Shown: positions 51,350 to 59,523, counted from the first letter of the stretch. The stretch is DNA of 64,000 bases from Flavobacterium defluvii (GCF_900129555.1 NZ_FQWC01000009.1:62001-126000); one strand, 5' to 3'. Numbers and translations: made by a program. Notes: generated by a model not told the origin, from the letters alone.

Positions 51350-52540
51350 TCAAACTGATTCTAGTATATCTTTTTTTCCTGAATTCGTAATGAAAAAGTT
51401 AACGAGTTGATTAAAATCACCAAGGGTAAATTTATTATCCGTCACATTCCAGTACGAATCAGTATTCTCATTAGGTTTTAAATAAGTTGGAATGTATTCC
51501 CATTCGCCAAGATTTCCGTTAATTATTGCTTTTGTTGGACCAAAAACATTAAGATTCAAATATGATGAAGTTTGTTTGTATAGATTTTCAACTTCTGCAT
51601 CTTGAAAGAAAAAGACTAAGGCGGTAAGTCTATTATTTTGCCTTAAACAATTAAAAATTATTTCATTAATATGTTGATCTGAAAATGAATATCCTGTAAA
51701 AACAAATAATAATTCACCACTTAATAAATAATTTTTAAGTCTATCAAAATAAGCAATAAATGGTTGTTTTTTTGATGAATCATATTTTTCTTTTGAAGGA
51801 TATATTACTAATTCATTATCTTCATCTTTTATGTTATCAATTTTCCCTATTCTAATAATTTTTTGAGATTTTGTCTTTGGGTCTTCTTTCCAGAACCAAC
51901 TTAGTGACCCATGTATTTTCCATAACCTGATCCAATTCTGAGTTAGATCATTTTTTGAAACAAATTTATCAATACTTTCCTGCCAAAAGAAGGGTTCATA
52001 GGAACCTACAAATCCATCAAAATAAGGAATCTGACTAGCTTCTAATGATTTTTCAATAATTAAATCATAATTTGTTGTAAAAACTTCCTTAGAATAATCT
52101 CTATTTAATAAGCTCAACCAGGCAAAGAATTTTTTTGAATTATCAATGTTAGCAACACTTTCTTTTTCAGCAATTATATCATAGATAACAGTGCAAATTT
52201 CTTGATCCAAAAGTTTTGCATCTTCCCCGCTAACTCCTTCATAAACTTTCTTAGTTTCTCCGGTTAGCTCTCTAATCCTACGAATTTGATTTAGGATATC
52301 TTCAATATTAACTTTTCTTGTTGTTATATTTGTTTCTAAATCTGCCTTAATGAGTTTAAAATTAGCTAAGTGACTTCCGTTTAGTTTTGATTCAATACCC
52401 TTTGTTAATATTTCAACATTTGGAACTCCTAATGCACAAGATGTACCGGCTCCAAAAAAGAATCCAATATTCTTCGAATATGACAAATGTGTTTTTAATT
52501 CTCTAATTTCTCTAATTAAGTTTATCTTATCCATTGCCAT
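51350..52540 (-). CDS. SIR2-family NADase effector of SIR2-HerA system
   Basis: 396 residues. SIR2 NAD-binding elements: G30-A-G-T-S34 in 'FFFGAGTSCALGVPN', 'FTTNYDLIIEKS' (N157, D159), catalytic H210 in 'LWKIHGSLSWFW', and 'VFTGYSFSDQHINEI' (280-294). This agrees with the Nezha-type SIR2 protein that depletes NAD(+) on phage infection. Directly followed by HerA with a 4-bp-type junction (TGA overlapping the TTG/ATG region). It is the first intact gene of the island; its promoter is presumably upstream of the small broken gene. Confidence 0.92.
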   Translation of the reverse strand: MAMDKINLIREIRELKTHLSYSKNIGFFFGAGTSCALGVPNVEILTKGIESKLNGSHLANFKLIKADLETNITTRKVNIEDILNQIRRIRELTGETKKVYEGVSGEDAKLLDQEICTVIYDIIAEKESVANIDNSKKFFAWLSLLNRDYSKEVFTTNYDLIIEKSLEASQIPYFDGFVGSYEPFFWQESIDKFVSKNDLTQNWIRLWKIHGSLSWFWKEDPKTKSQKIIRIGKIDNIKDEDNELVIYPSKEKYDSSKKQPFIAYFDRLKNYLLSGELLFVFTGYSFSDQHINEIIFNCLRQNNRLTALVFFFQDAEVENLYKQTSSYLNLNVFGPTKAIINGNLGEWEYIPTYLKPNENTDSYWNVTDNKFTLGDFNQLVNFFITNSGKKDILESV

Positions 52541-52607
52541 TCATTTAATTTTTATTTTTTATCAAGAAGTTTATATTTTTATAATTGTTATCATCCTAGT
52601 TTAGTAG

Positions 52608-52896
52608 TTAAATTAGATCATCTACGATGTCCGCAAAATCAAATTCGTAAATTAACATAATAGTATGTCCTTCCTTTCTCATTGATAAAGCTTTTTCTAC
52701 TTTTCTTCCATAACAAGAAAATGCCCAAGCAGGATTTCCATTATCCCCTATAATTAGATAATCTGTTTTTTCTTTTTCGTTTACATTATCATCTAAATTT
52801 ATTCCAAGTAAAATACCTTTAAGTGTACTTATAGCTTTATCTGCTTGTGCTTTTGAAGTGAAAATTTTTAAAGATTGATCGTCTATGTTTATTCAT
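52608..52896 (-). pseudogene. small (~95 aa) frameshifted gene preceding SIR2
   Basis: The minus strand between 52890 and 52608 encodes an uninterrupted 92-codon frame ('DDQSLKIFTSKAQADKAIS', 'DYLIIGDNGNPAWAFSC', 'GHTIMLIYEFDFADIVDDLI') that ends in TAA, but has no usable start: the ATG at 52896 is in the +1 frame. Removing one A from the AATAAAC run right after ATG would restore MNNIDDQS.... So either a single-base insertion has broken it, or the assembly has a homopolymer error. Too short and startless for ordinary gene callers. 67 bp upstream of the SIR2 gene; not recognised. Confidence 0.55.
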
Positions 52897-53167
52897 AAGT
52901 TTTATTTTTTAATGATATAATATTAATTTTGAGAATTATTACTATTTCAAAGTGATTGTATTTTTAATAAGATCAAAGATTACTCTTTAATTATTCACAA
53001 CTTTACGGTAAACCGTAACTAACTAAAAAATATACTTAACAAGTATATCAATAATCCAAATCCAAAACAACGCGTACTTATACGGTATTTTATACCCAAT
53101 AAAAAAACAAAACCCTCAATCATAAAAAATGATCAAGGGTTTATAAAACTTTAAAAACAAAATAATT
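52897..53167. promoter_or_regulatory. upstream region of the defence operon with two inverted repeats
   Basis: Contains TTACGGT-aa-ACCGTAA (53003-53018) and ATATACTT-aac-AAGTATAT (53030-53048), two perfect palindromes 12 bp apart, about 110 and 135 bp upstream of the broken gene start. They are candidate operator sites for the island. The gene to the right (53168-53401) ends with the terminator at 53100-53143. Confidence 0.4.
53100..53143 (-). terminator. terminator of the 77-residue gene
   Basis: On the minus strand AAACCCTtgATCAT-ttttt-ATGATtgAGGGTTT followed by TGTTTTTTTATT. Symmetric tg/tg internal loop. Placed between the defence operon and this gene. Confidence 0.75.
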
Positions 53168-53401
53168 TTACTCCAAATCCAAATAAGGATTCAAAATCTC
53201 AGCAAGTTCATTCAACCAATAAAAACTATTTTCAAGTTTATCGATTTCTTGTTGGATGGTTTCGTTCTCTCTTATTAAGCTTAGCGAAAGAACAAAATTT
53301 ACCTGCCTTAAGGCTTTTGCCATTTGTTCTGGCGCTACGGTTTGATTGAAGAAATTGGTAAGCCTGATTTCGGTTTCTTTAGAAAGGGTTTTGGTACTCA
53401 T
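53168..53401 (-). CDS. small conserved-looking hypothetical protein with structured leader
   Basis: 77 residues, helical, no signal peptide: 'MSTKTLSKETEIRLTNFFNQ', 'QMAKALRQVNFVLSLSLIRE' and a final helix 'WLNELAEILNPYLDLE'. Not recognised. It has its own terminator and starts 22 nt after a 74-bp palindromic, GC-richer element with a U-run (see 53423-53496). The leader-and-gene arrangement suggests regulated expression or a mobile/dispersed unit. Upstream frame on the plus strand is a shadow and is not called. Confidence 0.55.
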   Translation of the reverse strand: MSTKTLSKETEIRLTNFFNQTVAPEQMAKALRQVNFVLSLSLIRENETIQQEIDKLENSFYWLNELAEILNPYLDLE

Positions 53402-53422
53402 AATCTGTGTATTAGGAAAAAA

Positions 53423-53496
53423 CCCGTATGGCTAAGGTGTCCTACGCCACAGAGTGCGTTACGGTTGTTTCCAATACCGTCACCATACCATACGGG
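53423..53496 (-). ncRNA. candidate structured leader RNA (three-way junction) upstream of the 77-residue gene
   Basis: Read on the minus strand: P1 CCCGTATGG / CCATACGGG (9 bp), inner helix GGTG / CACC, then two hairpins: ACGG-ta-TTG-GAAA-CAA-CCGT with a GNRA-type GAAA loop, and ACG-CAC-TCT-GTG-g-CGT. A run of six U follows P1 immediately and the gene ATG is 16 nt later. About 50 per cent GC against roughly a third around it. Fits a riboswitch/attenuator or autonomous RNA; I do not recognise a known Rfam family. A T-rich run on the plus side means the opposite orientation cannot be excluded. Confidence 0.45.
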
Positions 53497-53793
53497 CAAA
53501 AGTTTTTTTTTGATATCATTTTTCTCTGAATTTAGGACAGTAAAGATATCAAAAATGTTTTAATTGTAAGAAAAATATTTCTTTTTAGATTTTGTTTCTA
53601 AATCAAATTTCCACAAAATATTCTTATGAAAAGAAGGTATTATCTCCTAAAAAATCAAATACGAATATATGAAATGGAAGTTTAAGCTTCAAGACTATTT
53701 AATTTTTTTAAAAAGGTATACTTAATGATACCATCAAAAAACCAACCCCATTTCCAATCTAACTTTGTCCCATTAATTTAAAAACATAAAATA
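53497..53793. other. spacer between structured element and SDR gene
   Basis: A second hairpin TTTTTGATATC / GATATCAAAAA (53507-53517 / 53545-53555) could hold the promoter of the leader RNA (a TTTTTG then TAAATTCAG pattern on the minus strand). The rest is AT-rich leader of the SDR gene, with TAACTTTG at 53760. No gene. Confidence 0.4.
53760..53767 (+). promoter_or_regulatory. candidate -7 element for the SDR gene
   Basis: TAACTTTG fits TAnnTTTG and ends 26 nt before the ATG at 53794. The following 'TCCCATTAATTT' resembles the start region of the cupin and hydrolase leaders. Confidence 0.4.
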
Positions 53794-54537
53794 ATGGACA
53801 ATTTAAAAGATAAAGTAGCCGTAATCACAGGCGGAAACAGCGGTATAGGTTACGCAACAGCAAAACAATTAAAAGAGCAAGGCGCTCAGGTTATTATTAC
53901 CGGAAGACGAAAAGAAGCAATTGAAAAAGCAGCACAAGAATTAGGCGTAACAGCCGTTACGGCAGATCAAGCGAGTGTGTCGGATATTGAGAATCTGGTT
54001 GCTAAAGTAAAAGAAGATTTCGGTGCGGTTGATATTCTTTTTATCAATGCCGGAATCGCGGGTTTGGGAACAATTGAACAAACTTCGGAGGAATTGTACG
54101 ACAGCATTATGAATGTCAATTTGAAAGGCGCTTATTTTACGCTGAGCAAATTTATCCCAATTTTAAAAGATGGTGCTTCAGTAGTATTTCTTTCTTCGAA
54201 TACTGCGAGTATGCCCGGGCCGGGATCTTCGGTTTATTCGGCGAGCAAAACGGCTTTGAATTCGGTTATGAAATCGGCGGCGTTGGAATTAGCGCCACGA
54301 AAAATCAGAGTGAATTCTGTTAGTCCGGGACCAACAGAAACTGAGGTTATGAAAAAAGTTGGTTTAGACGAAGCAACCGTAAATGGTATTATGGATGTTG
54401 TTGTCGAAAAAGTACCGTTAAAACAAATGGGAAAATCTGAAGACGTTGCCAAAATGGTTGCCTATGTAAGCAGCGAAGCAGCAAAATTTATCACCGGATC
54501 TGATTTTATTATGGATGGTGGAATGGTGCTTGCTTAA
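53794..54537 (+). CDS. SDR family oxidoreductase (FabG-like)
   Basis: 247 residues, classical SDR: TGGNSGIG nucleotide loop (residues 13-20), 'INAGIAG', S in 'FLSSNTAS' and Y-S-A-S-K, then 'SPGPTET' and 'ITGSDFIMDGGMVLA' at the C-terminus. Cytosolic NAD(P)H-dependent reductase; substrate unknown. First of a series of stress-type genes on this strand and probably monocistronic. It resembles glucose/3-oxoacyl dehydrogenase-like SDRs often induced by HxlR-type regulators, which is inference. Confidence 0.9.
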   Translation: MDNLKDKVAVITGGNSGIGYATAKQLKEQGAQVIITGRRKEAIEKAAQELGVTAVTADQASVSDIENLVAKVKEDFGAVDILFINAGIAGLGTIEQTSEELYDSIMNVNLKGAYFTLSKFIPILKDGASVVFLSSNTASMPGPGSSVYSASKTALNSVMKSAALELAPRKIRVNSVSPGPTETEVMKKVGLDEATVNGIMDVVVEKVPLKQMGKSEDVAKMVAYVSSEAAKFITGSDFIMDGGMVLA

Positions 54538-55154
54538 TTGTTAATTCTGATGATAATTTAACCGCAATCCCGATAGCTATCGGGAGCTAAAGCTTACGCA
54601 AAGATTTTTTTTTAATCTCGCAAAGTCGCAAAGTTTTTTGTTTCACGCAGATTCTACAGATTTAGGCAGATTTTAATTGATTATTTATTCAAAAATTTAA
54701 AAAAATGATCTGCTCAAATCTGCGAAATCTGCGTGAAAAAATCATTTTAATCTGTGGCAAAAAAATATCACACGAAGGTCACAAAGTTATTACCCAAATA
54801 GCTTTGTGACCTTTGCATTTTTATAAAACCAAACGAGCCCAAAAACCTTAGTTCCCGATAGCTATCGAGATTGCTGTTAAATCACCAGCATTCAAAACTC
54901 ATAATTCAAAATTCCTAACTTCTAACTCCTAACTCCAAGACTGTCCGTTTCACCTTAAACTTTGCCCGCTTGGGCTTTTTTTTGATTTCGTAAGAAGCGT
55001 TACCGTTCTACTTTTGATACAGAAATTAACTGAAAAACAATAATTTGAATTTAGTCGCAAAGTCTTAATGTCTAAAATTATAAAATCAATTTCAAAATAA
55101 AAAAAAACAGAAGTAGAAGACTTTAAGACTTTCGACTTTTAAACTTATAAAATT
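54538..55154. repeat. 617-bp intergenic block of inverted repeats
   Basis: No gene. Contains a 16-bp perfect palindrome CCCGATAGCTATCGGG (54569-54584), a partial copy (CGATAGCTATCG, 54856-54867), a large inverted repeat with arms TTTCACGCAGATT (54641-54653) and AATCTGCGTGAAA (54726-54738), an AATCTCGCAAAG half (54614-54625), and a GGTCACAAAG / CTTTGTGACC pair (about 54777 / 54804). These belong to families that recur elsewhere in this window. Confidence 0.75.
54941..54982 (+). promoter_or_regulatory. shared upstream element 1 (CTGTCCGTTTCACCTT...)
   Basis: CTGTCCGTTTCACC at 54941 is followed by AAACTTTG (-7-like) and a GCCC-gctt-GGGC-TTTTTTTT hairpin. It lies upstream of the cupin gene. The same 16 bases recur at 55821 before the hydrolase gene, and TGTCCGTTTCA recurs at 63160-63170 (minus). 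Likely a regulator-binding promoter element with an early terminator. Confidence 0.5.
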
Positions 55155-55568
55155 ATGGAAACTAAAAAACAAAAAACATGGGTAATTATCGTGATAATCA
55201 TTTTAGGTATTATCGCATTTTTAATTCCAAATCAAATCGCAGCCCAAACCGGAATCAAACGTACTGACTTACAAAAACACGATTTAAGCATTCCGGGAAG
55301 AGAAACCGTTCAGGCCAGAATCGATTTTGACGGACATACCGCTTTCGGTAAACATTCACATCCGGGTGAAGAAATCATTTACGTACTCGAAGGTTCACTT
55401 GAATATGAATATGAAGGTCAGGCGCCGATAACTTTAAAAGCCGGAGAAGTACTTTTTATTCCTGCTGGAGTTATTCACTCCGCTAAAAACAATACCAACA
55501 CAAAAGCATCAGAACTGGCAACTTATATAGTAGAAAAAGGAAAACCAGTTTTGGTTATGGTGAAGTAG
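55155..55568 (+). CDS. membrane-anchored or secreted cupin-domain protein
   Basis: 137 residues. A hydrophobic segment (about 9-27, 'WVIIVIIILGIIAFLIP') acts as signal anchor, followed by QIAAQ that could be cleaved. The rest is one cupin barrel: 'GKHSHPGEEIIYVLEGSLEYEYEG' gives the HxH...E metal-binding motif 1 and 'FIPAGVIHSAKN' gives motif 2 His. Probably metal-binding, periplasmic, role unknown (possibly quercetinase-like or a redox stress protein). Monocistronic with the shared element upstream. Confidence 0.85.
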   Translation: METKKQKTWVIIVIIILGIIAFLIPNQIAAQTGIKRTDLQKHDLSIPGRETVQARIDFDGHTAFGKHSHPGEEIIYVLEGSLEYEYEGQAPITLKAGEVLFIPAGVIHSAKNNTNTKASELATYIVEKGKPVLVMVK

Positions 55569-55941
55569 TTTCAGGTTTAAAGTTTCAAGTTGAAATGCGA
55601 ATAGTTTAGCCGCAAAGCTTTGTGCAGATTTTAACCGCAAAGCACGCAAAGTTTTTTGTGCTCTTAGTTTCTGTTGAAAAGGCAAAGTTCGCAAAGCTTT
55701 GTGAACTTACAATCAACTCAAAAATACCTAAAAAATAACTTTGCGCACTTTGCGTAAACCCTAGCGTGCTTTGCGGTTAAATTACTCATAACTCATAATT
55801 CAAAACTCAAAACTCAACAACTGTCCGTTTCACCTTTTACTTTGTCCACTTCGGCTTTTTTCTCCTTTTAAAACGGAGATTGCCGGGATACCTTTGACGA
55901 AGAAATTAACTGATAATCAAATAATAAAAACATCAAATATT
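55569..55941. repeat. intergenic inverted-repeat block and second copy of the shared promoter element
   Basis: A large inverted repeat with perfect 17-bp arms TTAACCGCAAAGCACGC (55631-55647) and GCGTGCTTTGCGGTTAA (55764-55780), and inner GCAAAG/CTTTGC pieces. Then 55821-55866 repeats CTGTCCGTTTCACC...ACTTTG and a decayed hairpin before the hydrolase. 'GAAATTAACTGA' near the end of each leader is also shared. No gene. Confidence 0.7.
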
Positions 55942-56961
55942 ATGAAAGCACTATCAAACATCACAAACAGTATTACATCAAAATTAAGTTTAATTGTCGT
56001 TCTTTTTATGAATGCAGCTTTAACTTTTGCACAAGCTCCAAAAGAAACTATTGAAGTAAAAAACACATTAGGGACTTTAAAACAAATCAATGCAGGTTTA
56101 TTAAATGTAGGCTATACAGAAGCCGGCCCATCAAACGGAACTCCGGTAATTTTGCTTCACGGATGGCCATATGATATTCACAGTTATAATGAAGTAGTGC
56201 CAATTTTAACTGCAAAAGGCTATCATGTATTTACACCTTATTTAAGAGGTTTCGGAACTACAACTTTCCTTTCAAAAGATACTTTCAGAAACGGACAGCA
56301 GGCAGCATTAGCAAGTGATATTATTGCTTTTATGGATGCTTTAAAAATCGATAAAGCTGTAATTGGCGGCTTCGATTGGGGAGCGAGAACAGCGGTGGTT
56401 ACTGCTGCACTTTGGCCGGAGCGTGTAAAAGGTTTGGTTTCAGTAAGTGGTTATTTAGTTGTGAATTTGGAAGCTAATTTAAAACCATTGTCTCCAAAAG
56501 CTGAATTAGGCTGGTGGTATCAATACTACTTCGCAACCGAAAGAGGAAAATTAGGCTACAGCCAAAACACATACGATTTTAATAAACAAATCTGGCAAAT
56601 CGCTTCTCCATTATGGAATTTCGACAAAGCAACTTACGACCAAACCGCTCAGTCTTTTGATAATCCGGATCACGTGGCAATTGTAATTCACAATTACAGA
56701 TGGAGACAATCTCTTGAAGCGGGAGAAGCTAAATACGATAATCTTGAAAAACGTTTAGCAGCGAAACCGGAAATTAAAGTTCCAACAATCACAATAGGAA
56801 GCGATTTCGACGGCGCTTTCGCGGATGGAAAAGCATACGCTAACAAATTTACCGGAAAATACGAACACAGAATTTTAAAAGGAATCGGACACAACGTTCC
56901 GCAGGAAGATCCAAAAGCATTTGCACAAGCGATAATTGACGTAGATGGCTTTAAAAATTAA
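55942..56961 (+). CDS. secreted epoxide-hydrolase-like alpha/beta-hydrolase
   Basis: 339 residues from ATG 55942 (a TTG-initiated frame to 55894 adds 16 residues; the ATG gives the better signal peptide, ending ALTFAQ). Oxyanion H-G-W-P (73-76), nucleophile elbow G-G-F-D145-W-G (aspartate nucleophile as in epoxide hydrolases and haloalkane dehalogenases) and terminal histidine in 'GIGHNVPQEDP'. It hydrolyses epoxides or related small esters/halides in the periplasm. Next to the Ohr and DUF1223 genes on the same strand, suggesting a detoxification set. Confidence 0.9.
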   Translation: MKALSNITNSITSKLSLIVVLFMNAALTFAQAPKETIEVKNTLGTLKQINAGLLNVGYTEAGPSNGTPVILLHGWPYDIHSYNEVVPILTAKGYHVFTPYLRGFGTTTFLSKDTFRNGQQAALASDIIAFMDALKIDKAVIGGFDWGARTAVVTAALWPERVKGLVSVSGYLVVNLEANLKPLSPKAELGWWYQYYFATERGKLGYSQNTYDFNKQIWQIASPLWNFDKATYDQTAQSFDNPDHVAIVIHNYRWRQSLEAGEAKYDNLEKRLAAKPEIKVPTITIGSDFDGAFADGKAYANKFTGKYEHRILKGIGHNVPQEDPKAFAQAIIDVDGFKN

Positions 56962-57025
56962 AAATTGAGAATTAAAAATCAGAAATAATCTAAAATCTAA
57001 AATCAACAATCTAAAATTAAAAATC

Positions 57026-57436
57026 ATGAACACAAAAGTATTATACACAGGAAAAACACACACAACAGGCGGTAGAGAAGGAGCTTCTCAAAGTTCAGAC
57101 GAACAATTGAATATCAAATTAAGCGCACCGGGATCATCACGTCCGGGAACAAATCCGGAGCAGTTATTCGCGGCAGGCTGGTCGGCTTGTTTTATTGGAG
57201 CTTTAGGAATCGCAGCTTCTAAATTAGGAGTTAAACTTCCGGCAGAAACTGCTGTAGACGCAGAAGTAGATTTGTGCGTAACCGAAGGAGAATATTCTTT
57301 GCAAGCACGCTTAAACATCAGTCTTCCGGGAATTGACATTCAAACAGCAGAAGCTTTAGCAGCACAGGCTCATCAAACTTGTCCTTATTCTAAAGCAACA
57401 AGAGGAAATATAAACGTTGAGATTAATATTTTGTAA
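57026..57436 (+). CDS. ohr: organic hydroperoxide resistance protein (Ohr)
   Basis: 136 residues, Ohr subfamily of OsmC: 'LYTGKTHTTGGREG', peroxidatic C55 in 'AAGWSACFIGAL' and C119 in 'AHQTCPYSKATRGN'. It reduces organic hydroperoxides using lipoylated thiols. Begins 64 bp after the hydrolase gene, in the same direction, and may be co-transcribed; a terminator-like hairpin follows before the DUF1223 gene. Confidence 0.95.
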   Translation: MNTKVLYTGKTHTTGGREGASQSSDEQLNIKLSAPGSSRPGTNPEQLFAAGWSACFIGALGIAASKLGVKLPAETAVDAEVDLCVTEGEYSLQARLNISLPGIDIQTAEALAAQAHQTCPYSKATRGNINVEINIL

Positions 57437-57448
57437 TTAGTAATATGT

Positions 57449-57492
57449 AAAAAGTGAGATGTAAATATTTTGAAGTTTAGCATCTCACTTTT
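57449..57492 (+). terminator. hairpin between ohr and DUF1223 genes
   Basis: AAAAGTGAGATG / CATCTCACTTTT arms of 12 bp with a 20-nt loop. A short T4 run follows, so termination would be partial. Confidence 0.55.
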
Positions 57493-57519
57493 CACTATTT
57501 ACATTTCATATAAAAAACG

Positions 57520-58260
57520 ATGAAAAATATAAAAATAATATGCGCTTTTACAATGTTGTTCCTTTTAGTTGGAAACACCATTTTCAGCCAAAGCAATCAG
57601 GATAAAAAAGGTTTTGCACTTCTGGAATTATACACTTCCGAAGGCTGTTCGAGCTGTCCGCCGGCAGATGAATTGCTGGGTAAAATTCAAAATGAATTAA
57701 AAGATAAAAATGTTTACGTTCTTTCATATCACGTAGATTACTGGGATAAACAAGGCTGGAAAGATATTTTTAGCAATGCCGATTTCACTAAAAGACAATA
57801 TGATTATGCAAAATACATGGAGAAAGATCCAATTTACACGCCGCAGGTAATCATTAACGGAAAAATAGATTATGTGGGTTCGCAGGAAACCAGTCTTCGA
57901 AACGGAATTAAATCAGCACTTTCTAAACCAGTTTCGGCGAGTTTAAATTTAGAAACCAATCAAAATGCGAATTCTCTTGCTTTAAATTACAGTGTTGAAG
58001 GCACTTCAAAAAACAGCCGTTTATTAATAGCAGTGGTTCAAAAAGAAGCCAAAAGCAATGTAAAAAGAGGAGAGAATGCACATAGAGTTTTATCGCATTA
58101 TCAAATCGTTCGCAATCTGCAGTCGGTAGATTTAAATAAAGCCAAAAAAGGAACAACATCGGTTCATCTTCCTAAAAATTATAATGCACAGGATTTTGAA
58201 ATTATTGGATTTATTCAGGATATGAATTCGGGGGCAATTTTGGGTGTAAAACGAGTGTGA
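57520..58260 (+). CDS. DUF1223 secreted thioredoxin-like protein
   Basis: 246 residues, signal peptide (1-24, ending IFSQ). DUF1223 start 'FALLELYTSEGCSSCPPADELL' with the CxxC pair C43-S-S-C46, then 'VYVLSYHVDYWDKQGWKDIF' and 'YTPQVIINGKIDYVG'. The family has a thioredoxin-like fold and unknown function, with a role in thiol/disulfide or peroxide handling proposed. Fourth in the SDR-cupin-hydrolase-ohr series on this strand. Confidence 0.88.
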   Translation: MKNIKIICAFTMLFLLVGNTIFSQSNQDKKGFALLELYTSEGCSSCPPADELLGKIQNELKDKNVYVLSYHVDYWDKQGWKDIFSNADFTKRQYDYAKYMEKDPIYTPQVIINGKIDYVGSQETSLRNGIKSALSKPVSASLNLETNQNANSLALNYSVEGTSKNSRLLIAVVQKEAKSNVKRGENAHRVLSHYQIVRNLQSVDLNKAKKGTTSVHLPKNYNAQDFEIIGFIQDMNSGAILGVKRV

Positions 58261-58506
58261 TTTTTTTGTTTCTCGCAGATTCAGCAGATTAGCAGATTTT
58301 TTTCCTTTCTTATCTGCTGAATCTGCGGGAGAATTAAAAATATATTCACGCAGATTTTTTGCAGATTCTATTATCACACAATTGCGAATAAAAACTTTGC
58401 GACTCTGTGACTTTGCGAGATTAAAAACAAACTTAAATCTGCGTGAAATCTTTTTTCAAAATAAACCTATCTTTGACCAACAGGATAACAAAAAAACACT
58501 AGTATT
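58261..58506. repeat. nested inverted repeats in the leader of the LytS gene
   Basis: Inner hairpin CGCAGATTCAGCAGA (58274-58288) / TCTGCTGAATCTGCG (58313-58327), perfect 15 bp. Outer arms TTCACGCAGATTT (58345-58357) / AAATCTGCGTGAA (58435-58447). The outer arms recur at 54641/54726 and 61367/61439. No gene. Confidence 0.75.
58468..58475 (+). promoter_or_regulatory. candidate -7 element for the kinase-regulator operon
   Basis: TATCTTTG (TAnnTTTG) ends 31 nt before the ATG at 58507. Confidence 0.4.
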
Positions 58507-59523
58507 ATGGAAAAAGCAAAACGTTTTCAGGTTTCGCTCAAAGTAATTTGGGGAAGTTCGATTGCGCTGGCAGTTATGGCTTCAATACCTAAATTATTTG
58601 ATGCCGATTCTACTCCTGGAGATCTTCTTATAAATTCTTCTATTACACTGCTGTTTTCCCTTTTTATATGGTATTACAACATTTACAGTTTGCCGAAATT
58701 TTCTTCACAACGAACTAATAAAAGTTTGTTTAACTGGAAACTTTTACTGAGTGTTGTTATGGGAATTTTACTGATGGTAATTCTTGTAATTGCGCATCAG
58801 GAACTTTTTCAGGTTTCGAAAATGGACGCGCCGATTATGTTCGAACTTCGAGGTGTTTTAATCAATCTGATTGTGTATATGTTTCTGCATTTACTTTTTC
58901 AGAATTACCAAACCCAGCAAATGGGAGTTGAACTGGAACGTACTAAAGCCGTACACTTGGGAGCACAATACGAACTTTTGAAACAGCAGGTCAATCCGCA
59001 TTTTTTGTTCAACAGCTTGAATACTTTAAAATCCATGGTCGATATGCAGGATCCGCAGAGTTCTGATTTTATTCTGAAATTATCTGATTTTTATCGTTTT
59101 ACTCTCGAAAGCAGAAAAATGGATTTGATTCCGCTAAAAGAAGAATTACAAATCATAGATTCATTTGTTTATTTGCTAAAAGCCCGTTTTGAAGATGGTT
59201 TTGAGTTGATAAAAGAAATTGATGAAAAACAATACGATTGCGCAATTCCGCCATTTTCTCTGCAGTTATTAATCGAAAATTGTATCAAACACAATGTAGT
59301 TTCGTTAGATAAACCTTTGAGAATTAAGTTATATACCGAAAATGATTTTCTGGTAATTGAAAATCCGATTCAGCTGAAACGAGGCACTTTGTCAACTGGA
59401 GTCGGGCTCAATAATATTAATCAACGATTTCTTCATTTAGTAAATAGAGAAATAGAAATTGACAAAACCGAAACCCATTTTAAAGTTAAAATACCACTAA
59501 TTTATGACTATCATAATAATTGA
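58507..59523 (+). CDS. LytS/YehU-type sensor histidine kinase
   Basis: 338 residues. Four membrane helices (about 15-30, 38-60, 78-98, 113-133). His_kinase motif 'QQVNPHFLFNSLNTL' (H165) after a coiled segment and a degraded-looking but complete HATPase: 'LIENCIKHNV' N-box and 'STGVGLNNINQRF' G-box. Overlaps the LytTR regulator by 20 bp, so translationally coupled. A second copy of the architecture of the pair at 4353-6130, with different loop sequences; the signal is unknown. Confidence 0.92.
   Translation: MEKAKRFQVSLKVIWGSSIALAVMASIPKLFDADSTPGDLLINSSITLLFSLFIWYYNIYSLPKFSSQRTNKSLFNWKLLLSVVMGILLMVILVIAHQELFQVSKMDAPIMFELRGVLINLIVYMFLHLLFQNYQTQQMGVELERTKAVHLGAQYELLKQQVNPHFLFNSLNTLKSMVDMQDPQSSDFILKLSDFYRFTLESRKMDLIPLKEELQIIDSFVYLLKARFEDGFELIKEIDEKQYDCAIPPFSLQLLIENCIKHNVVSLDKPLRIKLYTENDFLVIENPIQLKRGTLSTGVGLNNINQRFLHLVNREIEIDKTETHFKVKIPLIYDYHNN

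Noticed and set aside
53324-53563. 79-residue plus-strand frame over the structured element
   Set aside because: It is antisense to the 77-residue gene and spans the palindrome, so best seen as a shadow frame.
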